Assembly: GCF_030295995.1 (NCBI RefSeq)
Contig: NZ_AP027365.1
Span: 1,178,001 to 1,242,000 of the forward strand
DNA from: Thalassotalea hakodatensis
GTDB taxonomy: Bacteria > Pseudomonadota > Gammaproteobacteria > Enterobacterales > Alteromonadaceae
Direction of reading: 5' to 3'
Length of the DNA stretch: 64,000 nucleotides
Part shown: piece by piece, positions 53,632-61,662 of the stretch
How positions within the stretch are numbered: position 1 is the stretch's first letter
How the letters are laid out: the number at the start of each line of letters is the position of its first letter
Notes under the pieces: model-generated
The model's input: the letters and a program-made list of their open reading frames with translations, nothing else
The model's database searches: none
What the model was told of the DNA's origin: nothing
Translations under genes and position numbers: made by a program

Positions 53632-54045
53632 ATGAGTATGTCAAAAAAATCTACAATAGCAGCAATGTTTACTGCTTTAGCGATGGCGAGCGTTTTTACG
53701 TTACCAGCTAAAGCGGAAAATAATATTAACCCATTTGAAATTGAAAATGTACAGTTTTCAGGAAGCAGCCATGTTGGACATGAAGGTGGTTCTTGCGGCG
53801 AAGGTGCCGATAAAAAAGACAAAAAAAGCTGCGGCGAAGGTATGAAGCATAAAGACAAAAAAAGCTGCGGCGAAGGTATGAAGCATAAAGACAAAAAAAG
53901 CTGTGGTGAAGGCATGAAGCACAAAGATAAAAAAAGTTGCGGTGAAGGTGCAATGAAGAAAAAGCCACGTACCAGTTGTGGTGAAAATCATTGTGGTGAA
54001 GGTAGTAAAAAGAAAATGAAAAAAATGAAAAAAGATAACGGTTAA
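53632..54045 (+). CDS. Exported Cys-Gly-Glu-Gly repeat peptide, HvfA-like
   Basis: A 137-residue precursor: signal peptide (MSMSKKSTIAAMFTALAMAS, cleavage near KA/EN), a short spacer beginning NPFEIENVQFSG, then CGEG motifs repeated about seven times within Lys/His-rich units (KSCGEGMKHKDK). Signal plus NPF spacer plus serial Cys-Gly-Glu motifs resembles HvfA-type precursors, whose EGKCG motifs are modified by MNIO enzymes to bind metals. Here the motif is SCGEG, and no MNIO (DUF692) or partner gene is in the window, so modification is unproven; a plain metal-buffering peptide is the alternative. AAGGAAAG precedes the ATG. Confidence 0.75.
   Translation: MSMSKKSTIAAMFTALAMASVFTLPAKAENNINPFEIENVQFSGSSHVGHEGGSCGEGADKKDKKSCGEGMKHKDKKSCGEGMKHKDKKSCGEGMKHKDKKSCGEGAMKKKPRTSCGENHCGEGSKKKMKKMKKDNG
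53818..53961 (+). repeat. 36-base tandem coding repeat
   Basis: Three full 36-base units (53818-53853, 53854-53889, 53890-53925) and a fourth degenerate unit encode DKKSCGEGMKHK. Units 1 and 2 are identical; unit 3 differs only at synonymous positions, suggesting recent duplication with selection on the peptide. Confidence 0.9.
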
Positions 54046-54048
54046 TAC

Positions 54049-54225
54049 AGAGCGTGTTGATCTTTTAAGTTTGTTTTTGCAGCAATTTGTTTGGTATTTA
54101 TACAAGGCAGAGCTTGTGCCGTGTAGTTATTCTACTCAAATCAAGCGATAACATAGTAGAGATGCCAAATAGGTGCTGCCTGAAGGGTTTAACTAAACTC
54201 AAAAAGCAAAGATCAACACGCCCTA
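54049..54225. mobile_element. Main inverted-repeat family, copy B (short form)
   Basis: Ends AGAGCGTGTTGATCTTTT and inverse of the same (54208-54225, one mismatch CGCCC). It carries the hairpin GTAG-TTATT-CTAC and starts four bases after the stop of the CGEG peptide gene. The interior of the long form is deleted. Confidence 0.8.
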
Positions 54226-54240
54226 ATACTCGCGCGCTTA

Positions 54241-54279
54241 AAAAGCCACTTGATAGTTTAACGTCAAGTGGCTTTTTTT
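54241..54279. terminator. Bidirectional terminator
   Basis: Arms AAAAGCCACTTGA (54241-54253) and TCAAGTGGCTTTT (54264-54276) with a ten-base loop, T run on the plus side and A run on the other. It serves the CGEG peptide gene side and touches the stop of the GNAT gene. Confidence 0.88.
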
Positions 54280-54844
54280 AGTGTTTATTCTTTTGTTCAT
54301 TGACTAGCAGAGCGTAAATAAACTCATCATGCCATTCATTATTGAGTAAAGTATGAGCACGAAAGTGCGCCTCTTTTCGCATACCCAGTTTTTCCATGAC
54401 TTTCCAGCTGCCAATATTCTTGGCATAACAATAAGCGATAACTTTATGAACGCCAATTTGTTGAAAGAGAAATTCAATCAGGCAACGACCAACCTCTGGA
54501 ATAATACCTTTTCCTTGGTGTTTTCCTAATAGTAAATAACCTATTTCAGCACGCTGTTGCGCTAAGTCTTCAATACGAAAACCGATACTACCAACAGCAG
54601 ATTTTGATGATTTTTCTGTAATTTTAAAGGTTAGCCAATGCTCTTCTTCATGTTGCCAAGGCTTGATCCTTTGTGAAAATTTTTCTGCTAATGCTTGTGG
54701 CTCAAGTATTGGCCCAATGTACTGCATTAATCTTGGATCAGTTTGTAACTGTTGAAACAGATTAAAATCATCTGAAGTCATTAAGGCTAAGTCAAAACGC
54801 GTTGTTTGAAGTGAAATGGACTGTTGGATCAGCTCAATGTTCAT
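54278..54844 (-). CDS. GNAT acetyltransferase (RimJ/RimL type)
   Basis: A 188-residue N-acetyltransferase of the RimJ/RimL group: TRFDLALMTSDDFNLF, the acetyl-CoA loop region EIGYLLLGKHQGKGIIPE (R/Q-x-x-G-x-G/A) and NIGSWKVMEKLGMRKEAHF. Targets may be ribosomal proteins, small amines or antibiotics; none is indicated. Confidence 0.9.
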   Translation of the reverse strand: MNIELIQQSISLQTTRFDLALMTSDDFNLFQQLQTDPRLMQYIGPILEPQALAEKFSQRIKPWQHEEEHWLTFKITEKSSKSAVGSIGFRIEDLAQQRAEIGYLLLGKHQGKGIIPEVGRCLIEFLFQQIGVHKVIAYCYAKNIGSWKVMEKLGMRKEAHFRAHTLLNNEWHDEFIYALLVNEQKNKH

Positions 54845-54921
54845 AAACTATCCTTGAATAATGTATAGCGTGTTGCCATATAGTACATAAGGTTTGATCA
54901 ATAACAAACAGAGGAAGTGAA

Positions 54922-55587
54922 ATGAAAAACACTGTAGTAATTACTGGTGCTAATCGTGGAATTGGACTTGCCATGGCGACGATTTTCGCTGAACAGGGTG
55001 ATAACGTTATCGCATTATGTCGTCAAAGCTCAGAGGCGTTAGATGCGATAAATGCAAAGGTAATCAATGGGGTTGATGTTGCCACCGAGCAAGGGTTAAC
55101 TGTTATGGCTGAGGCATTATCTAACGAGAGAATTAACGTGTTGATTTGCAATGCGGGTATTCTAAGAGATGAACAATTAGGTCAATTAAACACAATCACA
55201 ATAAAAGAACAGTTTGATGTTAACGCTTTAGCACCTTTATTGGTTGTTGAACGTTTACTGCCTCAGTTAGTTACCGGTAGTAAAGTTGCGATGATCACTT
55301 CTAGAATGGGCTCTATCGCGGATAATGGTTCAGGTGGTCGATATGGTTATCGTATGTCAAAAGCAGCTTTAAATGCGGCTTCTATGTCGTTATCGAAAGA
55401 TTTAGCATCTCACGATATTTCTGTTGGCGTATATCATCCAGGCTATGTTCAAACTGAAATGGTCAATATGGGTGGGGATATTAGTGCTAATGAAGCGGCT
55501 GGTCGTATTGTTAAGTTAATAGAGCAACAATCAATGGCTGAAACGGGTGTGTTTAAACATTCAAATGGCGACGTATTACCCTGGTAA
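54922..55587 (+). CDS. Short-chain dehydrogenase/reductase
   Basis: A classical SDR of 221 residues: nucleotide loop TGANRGIGLAMA, NAG in LICNAGI, catalytic Ser in MITSRMGS and YRMSK with catalytic Tyr and Lys. It resembles the CsgA/YbbO-like small SDRs with unknown substrate. Its stop overlaps the next ATG (TAATG). Confidence 0.92.
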   Translation: MKNTVVITGANRGIGLAMATIFAEQGDNVIALCRQSSEALDAINAKVINGVDVATEQGLTVMAEALSNERINVLICNAGILRDEQLGQLNTITIKEQFDVNALAPLLVVERLLPQLVTGSKVAMITSRMGSIADNGSGGRYGYRMSKAALNAASMSLSKDLASHDISVGVYHPGYVQTEMVNMGGDISANEAAGRIVKLIEQQSMAETGVFKHSNGDVLPW

Positions 55588-55943
55588 TGACCAACATAGG
55601 AAATTACCAACGAATTTGGCAAACGGTACAACAGATCCCTGTTGGTAAAGTAGCGACTTATGGTCAAATTGCTGATTTAGCTGGTTTGCCCGGCCGCGCT
55701 AGATTAGTGGGTAAATCACTTGGCTATGTACCTGATGGCGGCTGGCAAAATAAAGCTGTTCCTTGGTTTCGTGTGATTAACGCACAAGGGAAAATATCGT
55801 TACCGCTTGCCAGTGAAGGGTTTGAACGGCAAAAAGCGTTGCTACAAGAAGAACAAATTGTGGTAGTAGGGACTAAGATCAGCCTGAAAGAGTTTCAATG
55901 GCAGCCTGATCTTAGCGAGTTATTATTTACCCTATCTTTTTAA
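55587..55943 (+). CDS. Alkyltransferase-like (ATL) protein
   Basis: A 118-residue member of the MGMT family. The usual active-site PCHR is PWFRV here, so the acceptor Cys is replaced by Trp, the hallmark of ATL proteins that bind O6-alkylguanine without transferring the group and hand lesions to nucleotide excision repair. The DNA-binding helix GQIADLAGLPGRARLVGKSL is intact. It is cotranscribed with the SDR by overlap and ends three bases from a convergent gene. Confidence 0.92.
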   Translation: MTNIGNYQRIWQTVQQIPVGKVATYGQIADLAGLPGRARLVGKSLGYVPDGGWQNKAVPWFRVINAQGKISLPLASEGFERQKALLQEEQIVVVGTKISLKEFQWQPDLSELLFTLSF

Positions 55944-55946
55944 CGA

Positions 55947-56735
55947 TTACAGACTGGATGTTCTGCCACCATCGACGGGTAAATTAATACCAGTGATGTA
56001 GCCCGCGCTAGGTGATGCTAAAAATGCAGCCGCAGCGGCAAACTCTTCTGGTTGTGCAAATCGTCTCATTGGTATGTGAGATTTTTCAATGTCGGTCGCT
56101 TGCTCAATACTAATGTTTTGCTTTGCTGCTTTACCTTCGATAATAGCGTCTAATCTTGCGGTGGCTGTTGCGCCTGGCAAAACGTTGTTTACCGTAATAC
56201 CAAACGGGCCCAATTCATTGGCTAACGTTTTAGCCCAACTTGCTACTGCACCACGTATCGTATTGGAAACACCCAAATTTGGTAATGGTTGTTTCACTGA
56301 CGTTGAAATAACGTTAATAATCCGTCCATATCCTGTATTTTTCATGTGTGGGATTACCGCTTGTACTAAGTGGTGGTTCGAGACTAAATGTAACTGAAAG
56401 GCATCGATGAACGCTTGCGCATCTGCTGTATTAGCAGGCCCTGGCGTTGGCCCGCCAGTATTATTAATGAGAATATCAATGCCACCATGCTTTTCGATAT
56501 TTGCAGTAATCGCATTTTTCACTTGTTCAGGCTGGGAAAAATCAGCAACTAATACATGATGTTGTTGGCCTTGACTAGTGTCTAATAACGCCAACACCTT
56601 ATTGAGTGATTGTTCATTACGTGCAAATAAAGTGACGTTAGCACCCAGTGATGCTAATTCGATTGCACATGCTTTTCCAATACCTTGGCTGCTACCGCAC
56701 ACTAGGGCGCTTTTGTTGGTTAATGTTATATTCAT
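55947..56735 (-). CDS. SDR family oxidoreductase
   Basis: A 262-residue FabG-like SDR: CGSSQGIGKACAIELA, NNTGGPTPG, ISTSVKQPLPNLGVSNTIRG and the terminal TGINLPVDGGRT. The tyrosine of the usual YxxxK motif is not obvious: the region reads N-L-G-V-S-N-T-I-R-G, where Y and K would be expected, so catalysis may be altered as in the atypical SDR group that includes 3-oxoacyl-ACP reductase-like proteins with NTIRG. Confidence 0.85.
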   Translation of the reverse strand: MNITLTNKSALVCGSSQGIGKACAIELASLGANVTLFARNEQSLNKVLALLDTSQGQQHHVLVADFSQPEQVKNAITANIEKHGGIDILINNTGGPTPGPANTADAQAFIDAFQLHLVSNHHLVQAVIPHMKNTGYGRIINVISTSVKQPLPNLGVSNTIRGAVASWAKTLANELGPFGITVNNVLPGATATARLDAIIEGKAAKQNISIEQATDIEKSHIPMRRFAQPEEFAAAAAFLASPSAGYITGINLPVDGGRTSSL

Positions 56736-56837
56736 GCTTCTCTTTATATCTTGCTTTTGACCTAGTTATTTAATCATATCTCTTGTTAAAATGTGCAACA
56801 TTTTACGATGTTAATATGAAAAGGTTGTGTTTCAGAT

Positions 56838-57623
56838 ATGCAAGGTATCAAAGTATTAGGACAAGGCCCTGCCGTTATTTTATTGCATAGTTCACTCAGT
56901 AGTAGTAAGCAATGGTTGCCATTGTGTTTTCAATTACAAGACAGCTTTACATTAATTAATGTTGATTTACTTGGTTATGGTGATGCAGGTTTACCTGATG
57001 ATCTATCGAGTTATACCTTTGAAGATGAGTTAACTCGCATTGAACAGTGCTTACTTCAAGAAAATATTCAAACGCCAATTCATCTTGTTGGTCATTCGTG
57101 TGGTGGGGCTGTTGCATTAGCTTGGGCAATGAAAAATCGTCAACGAGTAGCAAGTTTATCTTTATTTGAGCCGGTTGTCTTTCATTTGCTTGAACAGGCT
57201 CAAGCGCAATACTTTCAGCAAGTGAGTGAATTTTCACAGCAATTACGCCAATTAGAAAGTACAGAGGCAACAGCGGCATTTGTTAATTTTTGGAATGGTG
57301 AACAGTTTTTTCAACAGCTTCCTCAAAAAGTACAACAGCAAATGGCACTTGCTATGCCGAAGGTTCATGCAGACTTTCAAGGAATATTAGACCAAAGCTA
57401 TCAGTTGATAGACCTCAGTCAGTTATTATGTCCTTGTTTATTAGTCATAGGTGAACAAACCAGACCGTTGAGTAAAGTATTGAGTCAGTTAATTGCTGAG
57501 CATCTTTTTAATGCTCACCTGCACTACGTTGAAGGGGGTCATATGGCGCCAGTTTCTCATCCGCAAGAGACGGTAACCTTGTTCAGCCAATTTTTAAATC
57601 AACAAAAAAAGCCCGGTGAATAA
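56838..57623 (+). CDS. Alpha/beta hydrolase
   Basis: A 261-residue hydrolase: HSSLSSSKQWLPL as oxyanion loop, nucleophile elbow GHSCGG, and the terminal VEGGHMAPVSHP with the catalytic His. The substrate is unknown; the layout fits esterases and lactone/enol-lactone hydrolases. The stop codon lies inside the stem-loop that terminates the opposite-strand hsp20 gene. Confidence 0.9.
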   Translation: MQGIKVLGQGPAVILLHSSLSSSKQWLPLCFQLQDSFTLINVDLLGYGDAGLPDDLSSYTFEDELTRIEQCLLQENIQTPIHLVGHSCGGAVALAWAMKNRQRVASLSLFEPVVFHLLEQAQAQYFQQVSEFSQQLRQLESTEATAAFVNFWNGEQFFQQLPQKVQQQMALAMPKVHADFQGILDQSYQLIDLSQLLCPCLLVIGEQTRPLSKVLSQLIAEHLFNAHLHYVEGGHMAPVSHPQETVTLFSQFLNQQKKPGE

Positions 57624-57629
57624 CCGGGC
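57604..57629 (-). terminator. Terminator of the hsp20 gene, overlapping the neighbouring CDS
   Basis: Arms GCCCGGT (57611-57617) and ACCGGGC (57623-57629) enclose a five-base loop; reading the minus strand the stem is followed by seven T. The left arm and loop lie within the last codons of the alpha/beta hydrolase gene. Confidence 0.85.
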
Positions 57630-57662
57630 AAAAAATAAGGGAGAAAATCAGTTTAGCTTATG

Positions 57663-58118
57663 TTAATTCGAGTTATCATTTAATAAGCTTTTACCATTAA
57701 TGGCGATTTTTCGTGGTTTTAAAGCTTCTGGAATTTCACGCTGTAAATCAACGTGCAGTAAACCATTTTCCATAAAGGCACCAACCACCTTAACATGGTC
57801 GCCTAATTGAAATTTTCGTTCAAAATTTCGTTCTGCAATGCCTTGATGTAAGAATTTTCTGTCGGTTTTATCTGTTTCACCTGCTTTAGTGCCAGTAATG
57901 ACTAAATTGTTATGTTCAGACTGTATCGCTAGCTCTTCTTCAGCGAAACCTGCAACAGCCATGGTAATTCTGTATTGGTCTTCAGCAAGCAATTCAATGT
58001 TATAAGGGGGATAAGACGATTGTTTATCAGCACGAGATGCTTTGTCTAATAATCCAGCTAAGTGATCGAAACCGATAAATGAACGGTAAAGTGGGCTAAA
58101 ATCTGTAGTTGTACGCAT
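57663..58118 (-). CDS. Small heat-shock protein Hsp20 (IbpA type)
   Basis: The 151-residue protein has an N-terminal part with SFIGFDHLAGLLDKASR, the alpha-crystallin domain (AEDQYRITMAVAGFAEEEL, ITGTKAGE, FLHQGIAERNFERKFQLGDHV, ENGLLHVDLQREIPE) and a C-terminal K-P-R-K-I-A-I tail with the I-x-I anchor. It holds misfolded proteins for later refolding. No clear sigma-32 promoter was recognised upstream. Confidence 0.93.
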   Translation of the reverse strand: MRTTTDFSPLYRSFIGFDHLAGLLDKASRADKQSSYPPYNIELLAEDQYRITMAVAGFAEEELAIQSEHNNLVITGTKAGETDKTDRKFLHQGIAERNFERKFQLGDHVKVVGAFMENGLLHVDLQREIPEALKPRKIAINGKSLLNDNSN

Positions 58119-58365
58119 AATTCATATCCTCTGTTAAGCAATATGTTAATAAGTAAAGTTGTGCGTTGAATGTCGCTCGAGGTTCTCGCCGCGTATTTCA
58201 TCGTACTCGCATAACTTTTATAAAGTGCCTTTCAATAGTGAACAGGCGGTTAATTGTAGTCCCTTTCAGCGACTACAATTAATAGATAGGGTTAATATGT
58301 TTTTATTCAAGGATAAAAATTAAATTTTTTGTGCTTATCTGGTAACTTTTTAAAAAATAAAGGTT

Positions 58366-58986
58366 TTATTTTTTGTCGTCTGTTAATTTTATTGCTTCTA
58401 AAGCCGCAAGTGCTGCATCGTAATCAGGGTGTTGTGAAATATCAGCAACAAGCTCTTTATAAGTGACTTTACCGGTAGCATCAATGACGAATATTGCGCG
58501 TGTTAATAACCCCATATCCTTGATCAGAAGGCCATATTTTTTACCAAAATCACGCCAAACACTGTCTGATAATACTTGTAGCTGTTCGATATTTTCATTT
58601 TTGCAAAAGCGCTTCTGTGCATAAGGTAAATCATTACTAATCGTCAGCAACGTTAAGTTGTCGCCTAATTTGGCAGCTTCTTCATTGAATCGCTTTGTTT
58701 GAACGGAACAAACGCCTGTATCTAAGCTAGGTACTACAGAGATTAACACTGGCATATTAGAAAAGTCACTGAGAGATACTGGTGAAAACATATCATCAAC
58801 CACTTTAAACTGAGGTGCCTGCTCCCCAACAGCTACTTGGTTGCCCAATAATGTAATGTATTTATCACCCGCCTTAACAAGGTCATAAGATTCAGGTAGC
58901 GGGTTCGATACTGTTTCATTGGCTAAACTTGGCAGCGATAGGCTGATGAGAATCGCGAAAATACTTGAATAAGTTGTTTGTTTCAT
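58366..58986 (-). CDS. tpx: Thiol peroxidase (Tpx) with export signal
   Basis: The peroxidatic Cys lies in SLDTGVCSVQTKRFN and the resolving Cys in RFCKNENIEQL, the two-Cys atypical peroxiredoxin pattern of Tpx. The protein has 206 residues because a signal peptide (MKQTTYSSIFAILISLSLPSLA) and a short linker precede the usual 168-residue core, so it is predicted periplasmic, unlike cytoplasmic E. coli Tpx. It removes hydroperoxides; its reducing partner in the envelope is not visible here. Confidence 0.88.
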   Translation of the reverse strand: MKQTTYSSIFAILISLSLPSLANETVSNPLPESYDLVKAGDKYITLLGNQVAVGEQAPQFKVVDDMFSPVSLSDFSNMPVLISVVPSLDTGVCSVQTKRFNEEAAKLGDNLTLLTISNDLPYAQKRFCKNENIEQLQVLSDSVWRDFGKKYGLLIKDMGLLTRAIFVIDATGKVTYKELVADISQHPDYDAALAALEAIKLTDDKK

Positions 58987-59159
58987 GTGATGTCATATAT
59001 TTTTTAAGAGTTGAAGATAAAATAGTACCTCTGACAAAAATAAATTGCGAATAAATAGTGTTTTTATCGATTTATAACTATGGTTATATTTGAGAAGGCT
59101 TTAAAATAGCCGAAATTGTTTTTTTATTAATATTATCTTTGTGTTAGACGAGTTTTTCT

Positions 59160-60254
59160 ATGCCAACACCTTTGTTGATTTGTGACGATTCAAATATGGC
59201 GCGAAAACAGGTCGCGAGATCTTTGCCTGATGGCTGGGATGTCGAGATCAGTTTCGCAACTAATGGCTTAGAGGCCATCGAGTTAATTAAAGCAGGCAAA
59301 GGAGATGTGCTATTTTTAGATTTAAATATGCCAGAAATGGACGGCTATCAAGTATTAGAGGCTATTGTACAACAAGACCTGCCAACAATGGTGATTGTGA
59401 TATCTGGTGATATTCAACCTGAGGCGCACCAACGAGTCACTAGTTTAGGGGCGTTAGATTTTATACAAAAGCCTGTAAACAAAGAAAAATTAACGGACAT
59501 ATTAGCGGCTTTTGGTGTGTTTAATGCTGATGTTCAGCAAGGTGAGACAGATAGGCCATTATCAAGTAAACCTAGTGAACCTTTGAATGTAACACCAGTG
59601 AGCGTAGCTACCCCACCTTCTGAAGTGGCTGACGTTGAATCGGTACCTCAATTACCTGCGTTAGAAGGTGATATTCGCGATTGTTATCAAGAAATTGCCA
59701 ATGTAGCGATGGGACAAGCCGGTGATTTATTAGCACGCTTACTTGATGTATTCGTGGTATTGCCAATTCCGAATGTTAATTTAATTGAGGTGAGTGAGTT
59801 GTCAATGGCGTTATCAGCCATTGAAGCCCATGAAAGTACGTCAGGAATTTGCCAAGGCTTTATTGGCGCAGGTATCTCTGGTGAAGCGTTACTTATTTTA
59901 AATGATTCTAGCTTTAAAGATGTAGCGGATTTAATGAATTATCAATATGAAGTTGACGATACAACCGAGCTTGAATTGCTAATGGATTTGGCAAATGTGC
60001 TGATTGGCGCTTGTTTGAAAGGAGTTTCGGAACAGTTAGATATGCCTTTTAGTCAGGGACACCCGGTTGTATTGGGTCAACATCGTAAAATATCGGAATT
60101 AATTGCGACTAATTCGACTAAGTGGCGAAGAACGTTAGCAATAGAAATAAGCTATGGAATTGAAAACTATCCAATAAAATGTGATCTTTTGTTACTGTTT
60201 ACTGAAGACTCTATGAATACGTTAAATAATAAAATTGCTTACCTGTTGGATTAA
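59160..60254 (+). CDS. Receiver protein fused to a CheC/CheX-like domain
   Basis: Residues 1-120 are a receiver (LLICDDSN, LFLDLNMPEMDGYQ with the phospho-Asp, VISGD, IQKPVNKEK). A linker of about 45 residues precedes a C-terminal CheC/CheX-like domain (about 180-364; DCYQEIANVAMGQAGDLLARLL, ELLMDLANVLIGACLKG). CheC/X domains dephosphorylate CheY-P; a fused receiver may be its own substrate or a switch. The next gene is a diguanylate cyclase, five bases downstream, so the receiver may control or sense cyclic-di-GMP synthesis. Confidence 0.88.
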   Translation: MPTPLLICDDSNMARKQVARSLPDGWDVEISFATNGLEAIELIKAGKGDVLFLDLNMPEMDGYQVLEAIVQQDLPTMVIVISGDIQPEAHQRVTSLGALDFIQKPVNKEKLTDILAAFGVFNADVQQGETDRPLSSKPSEPLNVTPVSVATPPSEVADVESVPQLPALEGDIRDCYQEIANVAMGQAGDLLARLLDVFVVLPIPNVNLIEVSELSMALSAIEAHESTSGICQGFIGAGISGEALLILNDSSFKDVADLMNYQYEVDDTTELELLMDLANVLIGACLKGVSEQLDMPFSQGHPVVLGQHRKISELIATNSTKWRRTLAIEISYGIENYPIKCDLLLLFTEDSMNTLNNKIAYLLD

Positions 60255-60258
60255 AAAC

Positions 60259-61224
60259 ATGTCGTTAGAAACTGAGCAAATAAATGAATTACACTGGTTA
60301 ATGGAAATGTTGCACACCATAGATGTAGGTTTGGTTGTGCTTGATCGAAAATACCAGATACAAATTTGGAATGGTTTTATGGAAAATCATAGCGGATTAT
60401 TACCAAGAGAAGTGAAAGGTAAAACGCTTTTTTCCTTATTTGAAGAAATTCCAGAAGAGTGGTTTGTGCGCAAATCAGAATCAGTATTTATGCTTAAAAA
60501 TAAAGCGTTTACCATTTGGGAACAGCGTCCTTATTTATTTAAATTTCAAAACTATCGACCCATTACAGGTACCGCTGATTATATGTACCAAAACACCACG
60601 TTTATTCCCTTAATGTCGTCAACGGGCGAAGTTACGCATTTATGTTTAATTGTTTATGATGTCACTGATAATGCTGTACATAAACAAGATCTTGAGCAAG
60701 CGAATGCTGAGTTAGCCATTTTAAGTCAAACCGACGGTTTAACAAAATTGTTTAATCGTACGCATTGGGAACGATGTTTAGAAGCTGAATATAAACGTTG
60801 GACGCGAAGTCAGCACGCGAGCAGTTTAGTGATGATTGATATTGATCGTTTTAAAGATGTTAACGACAATTATGGGCACGTGGTAGGTGATGAAGTGATC
60901 CGTCACTTGTCTAGTGTGATCCGTAAGCACGTACGAGAAACCGATGTTTCTGGTCGTTATGGCGGTGAAGAATTCGCTATTTTACTTTCAGATACCGCTA
61001 TAGAAAATGCGCAAACTTTTGCGGAACGTTTACGTGCAGAAATTGAAAGCGCGCTAGTGCAACATAATGATATTGATGTTAAATACACCATTAGCTTAGG
61101 TCTGGCAGAAGTCGAGCCTAGTATTAAAAATTATGAGGCCTGGATAGAATGCGCTGATGCGGCATTATATCGTGCAAAAGAATCGGGTAGAAATAAGGTC
61201 GTATTACATCCGAAACAGACATAA
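60259..61224 (+). CDS. PAS-GGDEF diguanylate cyclase
   Basis: The 321-residue protein has a PAS sensor (about 10-140; DVGLVVLDRKYQIQIWNGFME) and a GGDEF domain (about 155-321) with DIDRFKDVNDNYGH and RYGGEEF. The inhibitory RxxD site (RETD) lies five residues before GGEEF, so product inhibition is expected, unlike the membrane cyclase at 27255. The ATG at 60259 follows the upstream stop by two bases after it and is preferred over an earlier in-frame codon overlapping that gene. Confidence 0.93.
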   Translation: MSLETEQINELHWLMEMLHTIDVGLVVLDRKYQIQIWNGFMENHSGLLPREVKGKTLFSLFEEIPEEWFVRKSESVFMLKNKAFTIWEQRPYLFKFQNYRPITGTADYMYQNTTFIPLMSSTGEVTHLCLIVYDVTDNAVHKQDLEQANAELAILSQTDGLTKLFNRTHWERCLEAEYKRWTRSQHASSLVMIDIDRFKDVNDNYGHVVGDEVIRHLSSVIRKHVRETDVSGRYGGEEFAILLSDTAIENAQTFAERLRAEIESALVQHNDIDVKYTISLGLAEVEPSIKNYEAWIECADAALYRAKESGRNKVVLHPKQT

Positions 61225-61229
61225 TAAAC

Positions 61230-61407
61230 TAGAGCGTGTTGATCTTTGCTGTTTAAGTTTAGTTGAACCCTTCGGGCTGTATCTGTTTGGCATTTCTACT
61301 GTGTTAACGCTTGACTGGAGTAGAATAACTACACGGCGCAAGTGTTGCCTTGTATAAATACCAAACAAATTGCGGCAAAAGTAAACATGAAAGATCAACA
61401 AGCTCTA
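61230..61407. mobile_element. Main inverted-repeat family, copy C (short form)
   Basis: Ends TAGAGCGTGTTGATCTTT and inverse (61390-61407, one mismatch), oriented opposite to copies A and B by its internal order, with GTAG-AATAA-CTAC at 61320-61332. It starts a few bases after the stop of the cyclase gene. The part corresponding to about 90 bases of copy A is missing. Confidence 0.85.
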
Positions 61408-61410
61408 ATT

Positions 61411-61464
61411 AAAGGGGTCAGGTACATTAAATTAAACATAAGTAAAGTTTCAGGTCACCCCTTT
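61411..61464. repeat. Short GGGGTCAGGT inverted repeat
   Basis: AAAGGGGT (61411-61418) and ACCCCTTT (61457-61464) bracket AGGTACATT and TTTCAGGT. GGGGTCAGGT-type repeats often accompany REP-associated (Y1) transposases in marine gammaproteobacteria. No such transposase is in the window, so this is an isolated unit. Confidence 0.55.
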
Positions 61465-61662
61465 TAATAATAACCAACTAGTAGAGTCTGTGGTACAAAA
61501 AGCCATAAAAAAGGCGCCATATATTAGGGTCTGTTGAACTTTCGAGATTAAATGTTGTTCGAACTAAACGCTTTTTGTTCAAGGCGTGAGCAATGTCACA
61601 TGGTTATTCCATGTAAATTTCGAACAACGATGAAGAAATAGCGTTTAGCTGAACCCAAAGGG

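Noticed and set aside
53818-53961. Tandem 36-base repeat considered as a CRISPR array
   Set aside because: Units are adjacent without spacers and lie in frame within a coding sequence.
53758-54105. Phe/His-rich minus-strand frames opposite the CGEG peptide gene
   Set aside because: They are produced by the 36-base coding repeat on the plus strand, which has the signal peptide and ribosome site.
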